Shown here in pieces: positions 57,701-64,000 of a stretch of 64,000 bases of DNA. The notes under the pieces were generated by a model. It was not told the origin of the DNA. It saw nothing but the letters and a program-made list of their open reading frames with translations, and ran no database searches. A program made the translations under genes and the position numbers. The stretch comes from Agelas oroides (Eukaryota; Porifera; Demospongiae; Agelasida; Agelasidae), in NCBI GenBank assembly GCA_949130485.1, contig OX422183.1, forward strand, positions 4,476,136 through 4,540,135. Direction: 5' to 3'. How positions within the stretch are numbered: the first letter of the stretch is position 1; the number at the start of each line of letters is the position of its first letter.

Positions 57701-60700
57701 TTCTCACTCTTGAACTGCACTGTGATCCAACAAGTAGAAATGCTGACAGTAACACTGCTCTACATCTAGCAGCAATGAATGGACATTTGGACGTACTCAA
57801 ATTTTTCATCTCTAATCTAAACTGTGACCCACACACTCCAGCTCAGTACTGTAGAACTCCTCTTCACTATGCTGCTGAACATGGCCACCTTAACATAGTC
57901 AAGTATTTGATTGATGAGCAAGGCTGTAATCCATCATGTTTGGGTGAATGCAAGTACACTCCACTTCACTGTGCTGCCCAGGAAGGTCACATGGCTGTTG
58001 TGAAGTTTCTTACTGTGAAGAAAAACTGTGACCCAATGTGTAGAGATTCTGAACAAAACACTCCTCTTCACATGGCAGCACAAAATGGCCACACAGAGGT
58101 GGTTAAGTTCCTCACTGTTGAGATGCTATGTGACCCTACAATTGGAAATATTTTCAACCACAATGCTTTGCATGTAGGAGTTCAAAATGGGCATTTAGAC
58201 GTAATCCAATACTTCATCTCTGATCTGAACTGTGACCCTAACATTCCAGGAGGTAACTATGGTAGAACTCCTCTTCACTATGCTGCTGACTTTGGTCATC
58301 TGCACATAGTCAAGTATTTGATTGATAAACAAGGTTGTGATCCATCATGTTTTGATTGTGACAAGTGCACTCCACTTCACTGTGCTGCCATGAAGGGGCA
58401 TATTGACGTTGTGAAATTTCTTACTATAGAGAAGCACTGTGACCCAACTAGTAGAAACACTGACAATGTCACTCCTCTGCATATAGCAGTGAAAGCTGGA
58501 CACTTAGACATACTTGCATTCTTCATCTCGGTTAGCAATTGTGACCCAAACATTCCAGGCCAGGGTGGTGTAACTCCTCTTCACTATGCTGCTCTTCTTG
58601 GTCATCTGCACGTAGTCAAATATTTGACTGATGATCAAGGTTGTGACCCCTCATGTTTGGATGAACTCAGACTCACTCCACTTCACCATGCTTGTGCATT
58701 AGGGCACATGGAAATTGTTAAGTTTCTTATTGTAGAGAAACAATGTGACCCTATGTCTAGAAATTCCCGACAAGGTACAGCTCTTCACTGGGCAGTACAA
58801 AGTGGTCACATTGAAATAGTTAAGTTTCTTACTCTTTACTGTGACCCAACATGTAGAAATGCAGACAGTGACACTGGTTTACATCTAGCAGCAAAACATG
58901 GACATTTAGACATACTCCAGTACTTCATCTCTGATCAGTACTGTGATCCAAACATTCCAGGAGGTCAGTATGGTGGAACTCCTCTTCACTGTGCTGCTGA
59001 GTGTGGTCACCTGCACATTGTCAAGTATTTGATTGATAAACAAGGCTGTGATTCATTATGTTTAAATGACCTGAAACAAACTCCACTTCACTGGGCTGCC
59101 ATGAAGGGACACATGGACATTGTGAAGTTCCTTATCATAGAGAAGCACTGTGATCCAATGTATAGAGATTCCCAACATAGTACAGCTCTTCACTGGGCAG
59201 TATACAGTGGTCACATTGAAGTAGTTAAGTTTCTTACTCTTAAAAAGAACAGCGGCCTGACAAGTAGAAATGTTCACGATGCCACTGCTCTACAGAACTG
59301 TGACCCAAATATTCCAGGTCAGCATGGTGGAACTCCTCTTCACTATGCTGCTGAGTTTGGCCATCTACACATTGTCAAGTATTTGATTGATGAGCAAGGT
59401 TGTAATCCATCATGTTTAAATGACTTGAAACAAACTCCACTTTACTGTGCTGCCAAGAAGGGACACATGGACATTGTGAACTTCCTTGCTGTGGAAAAAC
59501 ACTGTGACCCAATGTGTAGAGATTCCAAACAGAGTACTCCTCTCCATAGGGCAGCACAGAATGGTCATATAGAAGTAGTTAAGTTTCTCACTGTTGAACT
59601 GCACTGTGATCCAACAAGTAGAAATTCTAACGGTGACACTGCTCTACACATTGCAGTAGTGAATGGGCATTTGGACATAGTCCAATTTTTCATCTCAGAT
59701 TGGAAATGTGACCAAATCCTTCCAGGTCAATGTGGTAGAAATATTCTTCACTATGCTGCTGAATTTGGTCATCTGCACATACTCAAGTATTTGAATGATC
59801 AGCAAGGCTGCAATCTATCATGTCTCGATGAAAACAAGCACACTCCACTTCACTGTGCTGCCACGAGAGGACACGTGGACATTGTAAAGTTTCTTACTGT
59901 GGAGAAACACTGTAACCCAATGAGTAGAGATTCCAAACAGGATACTCCTCTTCATAAGGCAGCACAGAATGGCCACGTACAAGTAGTTAAGTTTCTCACT
60001 GTTGAAATGCACTGTGATCCATCAAGTAGAAATGCTTACAATGACACGGCTCTACATCTAGCAGTAGCAAATGGGCATATGGACATAATCCAGTTCTTCA
60101 TCTCAGATCAGGACTGTGACCCCAACATTCCAGGAGGTCAGTATGGTAAAACTCCTCTTCACCGTGCTGCTGAGTGTGGTCATCTGCATGTAGTCAAGTA
60201 TCTGATTGATGAGCAAGGTTGCAATCCATCATGTTTGGATGAAGACAAGTACACTCCACTTCACTGTGCAGCTATAAATGGGTATGTGAATATTGTGAAG
60301 TTTCTTGCTATGGAGAAAAACTGTGACCCACTGTGTAAGGATTCCGAACAGAATACTCCTCTTCATAAGACAGTACATAATGGTCACATGGAAGTAGTTA
60401 AGTTCCTCACTCTTGAAAAGAACTGTGACCCAACTTGTAGAAATGCTAACAATGACACTGCTCTACATGTAGCAATAATGAATGGACATATGGACATAAT
60501 CCAATTCTTCATCTCTGATCTGAACTGTAACCCAAACATTCCAGGTCAGTATTGTAAAACACCTCTTCACTATGCTGCTGAGTTTGGCTATTTGCACATT
60601 GTCAAGTATTTTACTGACAAGCAAGGCTGCAATCCATTATGTTTAGATGAATTCAGGTACACCCCACTTCACTATGCTACAGTAAGAGGGCACATGGACA

Positions 60701-61083
60701 TTGTGAAGTTTTTTATTGTGGAGAAATGCTGTGATCCAATGTGTGGAGATATCAAGCTAAACACTCCACTTCATATGGCGGCAATAAACAATCGTAAAGA
60801 CATAGTTAAGTTTCTAACTCTTGAGATGCATTGTGACCCAATGTCCAGAAACATAAAAGGCAATACTGCTCTTCACCTTGCAGCACTGTTTGGTCGCTTA
60901 GAGATAGTTAAGTTTCTTGTTGAGGAGTTGAAGTGTCCTCCAGTCATCCAAGGAGCACTTAACATGACCCCACTCCAACTAGCTCTATGCGAAAAACACC
61001 TTGATGTTGCTCAATATCTACAGAAGCACAGTGCAATATACACTGCTATAGCTATGATGAAACAGCTTGGACTCCTGAAATAG
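51727..61083 (+). CDS. Gene D: largest 2A leader-Death domain-ankyrin protein, exon 3 split by a transposon
   Basis: Exons: 51727-52129, 53762-54082, 54177-55851 (interrupted), 56135-56162, 56285-56370 and 56449-61083. The leader has 134 residues with GDVETNPGP at 125-133. Exon 2 is a Death domain (NWYNIGLEL, VMKHWL, PTWEAIVTALRS). Exon 3 holds CGCGKCTFFSC and the helical region. A 616-bp TTAA-flanked element sits at codon TTA of the ...TEI segment, and as read the frame stops at 55136-55138. Both sides match the paralogues and are in phase with each other (1055 coding bases without the insert and one TTAA). The last exon is one open frame of 1544 codons, about 44-45 ankyrin repeats, ending MMKQLGLLK. 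The reference allele may yield a leader plus a truncated Death-domain product; removal by splicing or an insertion-free allele (2175 aa) is possible but unproven. Confidence 0.85.
52099..52125 (+). other. 2A-like ribosome-skipping motif, gene D
   Basis: Encodes GDVETNPGP at residues 125-133, with the predicted break after base 52122. The hydrophobic run AVVVMIPLLLVIA precedes it. The exon ends four bases after the proline codon. Confidence 0.87.
52130..53761 (+). other. Intron 1 of gene D
   Basis: A 1632-bp phase-1 intron. It contains a diverged TAGCCTCGTTCCCAGG element (52257-52328) and an open frame at 52816-53148. 53400-53500 matches the gene A intron. It is more than twice as long as the gene A intron. 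Confidence 0.6.
52816..53148 (+). CDS. Unrecognised open frame in intron 1 of gene D
   Basis: 110 codons from ATG (MNHLSLQLDECYRYLQGINE). The first ~70 codons look protein-like; the end contains a repeated GGATCCAGATCAA and looks non-coding. It has no known domain and no counterpart in gene A. It is likely a fragment of an inserted gene or repeat rather than an active gene. Confidence 0.2.
   Translation: MNHLSLQLDECYRYLQGINESVERYFSPYNLLSTTVGMGKAAKLTYEYLASLLSINHHQPLSLWYAPLLVTLPRCTVPKRIQIKKVYSKGSRSIKRSVFFTLIHISTCGT
55024..55639. mobile_element. TTAA-inserted piggyBac-type non-autonomous element in gene D exon 3
   Basis: Flanked by TTAA at 55020-55023 and 55640-55643. The ends are inverted: CCCTTTAGGGCCCA on the left and TGGGCCCTAAAGAG on the right. 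TTAA targeting and a CCC-type start match piggyBac-like elements. It has no transposase. Excision at TTAA would leave GAG ATT AAG, which keeps the frame of the paralogues. Confidence 0.88.
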
Positions 61084-61979
61084 CTAGTGTGTGTATACTG
61101 TATACCTCATTCCAGCTTTCTGTGTGTAGTTTATCTAGTGATTTAGACAAATTTGATGGGTGTTTCCATGGAATTTACCTGCTTTAGCAGCAAGTTAATA
61201 GCATTGTTTGCTTACCTACCCCAAGTTTATGTATGGCTCATCAATTCACTAAAACCTTGCATGTGTCCCATGTCATCTACTTCCATGTACACTCACTGAG
61301 TCAGTCAAGTCATATAGATAGCCATAGCCCAGTTGCAGTATACTGTACCACACTCACACGATGTGCTGCTAAAGAGAGAGACATGCCAGAAGTTGGTGAT
61401 CCCATGTTTGCATGGAGTGCTACTAGTAGGGGGCTGCTCCAATAAAAAAAAAACTTGCAGCTACAAGATACCGGTAAATGGCTATAGTCTGGTAGTGTTA
61501 TTATTGAACCAAACAGTGTGCATATTTTCAGAGGGGGGCATTTATGTTAGTATGGAAGACAGACATGCATGGTATTACGAAGTCTTCAATGTTGTATTGA
61601 GTGTCTATGCTTGAAAGCTTGAATACTACTAGTGACAGCCTGTAGATGGATAGCCCTTGTTACTATGAAGCTTCCTGAATTTATATATGTTAAACTAATA
61701 AGCCATGAGTTTTGAAGACAGAAAAAGCAGAAAAAGATGTTGTCATTCATTTATCAAGAGATAAAGTGCAGGTTTTATCATGTATATCAAGTTAATCAGA
61801 AATAGCCTCACTACAAGGTTAAGTCAGATAGAATATATCTTGGCATGCAATCAACAGTCACAGACACCAGAGCAAGTCCACGTATTACATCAAACTTGCA
61901 GGTGGAGGTGAACTTTAAAGCAAACATAACAGCCCTTCAAAGTAAAGGTATTACATAAAACACACACAGCAAAATTTTA
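61084..61979. other. 3' flank of gene D
   Basis: Matches the flank of gene A (GATGGGTGTTTCCATGGAAT, AGTCCACGTATTACATCAAA) up to the 3' UTR of the decayed oxygenase copy. No other gene. Confidence 0.55.
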
Positions 61980-62800
61980 AAGATCAGTACATAATATTAT
62001 AGATAGATGTGTCAACCAGATGAGCAAACTGGTGTTTAGTCTTTGTACATATACATATAATGATGATAGAGTATGAAAATTCAAATTTAGCATCTGACCT
62101 CATGCAACTCAAAGAAGAAAGACATAGAGTACAGTGCTCTTTCCCAAAGTTGCAAACCTTGTGGTGGGTGGCCTTGAATTTCCCTCGAAGAGGAGAACAG
62201 ATGCGGTGCAACACACTCATCCAGCAGGTCCATTCATGTTGGAGTCTGGAACACCCTTAACTATATACTTTGGGCCCTTCTAGGCCACTGTGGACTACTC
62301 TGGATGGCCTGGATGTTAGAGTGATCAGAGTAGTCCACAGTGGCCTAGAATGGCCCAAAGTCTAAATCATCTGAAACCACTCTGGGCCACCCTGAGCTAC
62401 CCTGCAATGCCTGGGTTGGAGGGAAATTAGATGAGCACAAATTGGATCTCTTTCCAGTTAATGAATTATGCACTACCCTACGTTATTGAAAACATGTGAA
62501 TCAAAATTCACATTTGAAGAACATAAGTGACTCTTCAGTAATTATCCAGGCATGGAAATCCATCATATCTCAGAAATTCCAAGCTAGCATTTATGTATCA
62601 TGGCATAGATATATGCATAGACATCAACTACAAAATGGTAAGCTCCCTTCTTGTGGTAATTGCAAGGGGTTGGGTTCATAACAAAACTTCCTGTACTTTT
62701 ATTTCTCCCATTTCATAAATGATTTTTCCTGCGATGATCGGCTTCATCTATAGGAATGTATCCTCCATTAACTCAGGGTTCCACTTGTTGGGGAGTGAAT
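61980..62800 (-). pseudogene. Decayed copy of the 2OG-Fe(II) oxygenase
   Basis: 61980-62235 corresponds to the C-terminal part of the gene at 39330 (KFKAT.HRV becomes KFKATHHKV; RSDAKFE and QFAHL are still readable) but has frameshifts and stops. 62520-62800 corresponds to the middle region (TTTCTCCCATTTCATA, GGGTTCCACTT). Between them an unrelated palindromic insertion lies at 62271-62362. The iron-site HxD region is missing, so no enzyme can be made. Confidence 0.8.
62271..62362. repeat. Near-perfect palindrome, ~92 bp
   Basis: The left arm contains TAGGCCACTGTGGACTACTC and the right arm its complement (GAGTAGTCCACAGTGGCCTA), between TTTGGGCC and GGCCCAAA ends. Related phrases (CACTCTGGGCCACCCTGAGC) follow to 62410. 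It is likely a small inverted-repeat transposon within the oxygenase pseudogene. Confidence 0.75.
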
Positions 62801-63714
62801 ACATCCAGAGGAGGGGAACTAGCTGATTTCTATTCCCTGTATACTATAACATGGGTGGTGAGAAAGCTTGGGAACTATTGGCTAACAATTCACAATCAGC
62901 ATCTCTGTGCACAATTATCAGCATTAATTATACTTTTTTGCTTTGTGTATGGTAGGGTATGCATCATTATCATAAGTCTAACTCATGGGGATGTGTATAG
63001 GAGTCAATGGGGAAGCCTTGTAGGTAATGTGCATATGCATTGTACTTTTACTAAAAGCCTCATGAGAATCTGTGTCAGATATTAAATAGGAGTGACTAAT
63101 GAGTGCACCTGTCCCTGACCATCTGGGAGCGCACCTCCCCTCTCTTCACCCACATCCTGCAATGAGTTGGGAGAGTTCTGGACTGACCCCCATGCCACTG
63201 AGCTCCTCTATTAGCTGGTGAATAAGAGCAGGTAGTGTCATTTAATATTAGTGATAGTCTTGTTCTCAGACCAAGAAGATATATTGATCTGACGCGACAC
63301 AACGTTCACACATCTCCACTACTGACCTGACAAAACACATCTTATCTGGATGGGAGCATGTACACATACAATTTTAGAATGCTTGACATATAGCTATCTG
63401 AGGGCCCGAGAACAATTAAGATTACTTTCTAGCTAGGGAGTACGTAGTGACTGCATGTCAGGTCAAGTTCATTTGCATACCTAGTGGCAGTATTCTTGTA
63501 TATAGGAATATAGTAGTTGTTTCAGCTGAGAGTACTCTGCTAGCGTGATCTTGGGAAAGTCTTCGTAATGCTTTGTGTCTTACACAGCTGCACCACAGGC
63601 TAGCTCTTGATATTAAACTTCGAATCCACTAAAGCTAAGTCACTGAAGTTGCTTGTGGGACATATTATAGAAGTGTCAGTAGGGAAGTGTGATAAATAGT
63701 TGTGGAGGGAAAGT
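62801..63714. other. Intergenic DNA at the right side
   Basis: No gene is supported. A partial TAGTCTTGTTCTCAGACCA fragment of the palindromic family lies near 63255. Otherwise AT-rich unique sequence. Confidence 0.45.
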
Positions 63715-63895
63715 ACAAATGAAAATTGGCATCTGATCTTGGCTCAAACAATGGTACAGAATAGCTAAGGATATGACTCAGTATTGTCAGAGTAACATTC
63801 TATATTTCAATGTCTTGAGCTCGGTGGTAGGTGCATGACATTTCCCCTACATTAGTTAGCTACTTAAGAAAGGAAATTGCGAGAGTGCCTGCATA
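63715..63895 (-). pseudogene. Second oxygenase gene fragment
   Basis: TTGGCATCTGATCTTGGCTC, GGTGGTAGGTG and TTTCCCCTACATTAGTTA line up with the C-terminal third of the oxygenase at about 39427-39540, with gaps and stops. It is a separate copy from 61980-62800, because the same region is present in both. Confidence 0.65.
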
Positions 63896-64000
63896 TTGTA
63901 AGCTTAAGTCAGTGAGCTCAATAAAGTAATTTGACAATGTGATAGCTACAGCAACATGAATGCTGTTCAGCTGGTCTGATATTCCAATATACCATACAGG

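Overview
The window is eukaryotic. It has GT-AG introns, poorly coding intergenic DNA, many inverted-repeat transposons and two large satellite blocks. My best guess is a demosponge, or at least an early-branching animal. That rests on family knowledge (2A-like signals and Death-domain/ankyrin gene families in sponges) and on a metazoan-type syntaxin; no species can be named from the sequence.

The core is a cluster of four plus-strand paralogues (A 8575-14406, B 20790-26430, C 34100-38094, D 51727-61083) with one shared design. Exon 1 encodes a nearly invariant ~130-residue leader with two hydrophobic segments and ends in a 2A-like ribosome-skipping motif (GDVExNPGP). Exon 2 encodes a Death domain. 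Exon 3 encodes a Cys-motif (CGCGKC) plus helical domain that I cannot assign. Two tiny exons follow, then one giant exon of roughly 22-45 ankyrin repeats. B is intact (1741 aa). A carries a 2-base frameshift and an internal exon duplication. D has a TTAA-flanked transposon inside exon 3. C is a multiply broken pseudogene. A minus-strand 2-oxoglutarate/Fe(II) oxygenase gene (39330-40253) converges on C, and decayed copies of it lie behind A (3' UTR only) and D (two pieces). The duplicated unit was therefore probably an ankyrin gene plus this oxygenase.

Other regions: 1-6.8 kb is a degenerate 73/146-bp minisatellite between possible inverted termini. Three ~1.03-kb TTAA-flanked elements lie at 6.8, 16.1 and 17.8 kb. 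29.2-31.6 kb holds the 3' exons of a syntaxin with a stop inside its membrane anchor and no Habc exons in view. 41.5-51.4 kb is a ~9.9-kb insertion with inverted ends and a target duplication; it carries ~34 copies of a 176-181-bp satellite with higher-order structure and splits the 5' flank of gene D from its upstream half. Gene A keeps the uninterrupted version of that flank. Small palindromic elements starting TAGCCTCGTTCCCAGG are scattered throughout, and three have clear 9-bp target duplications.

Expected working of the cluster (inference): the ribosome would release each leader at the 2A site and make the Death-domain/ankyrin protein as a separate product starting with proline, plausibly a cytosolic adaptor or sensor in innate signalling.
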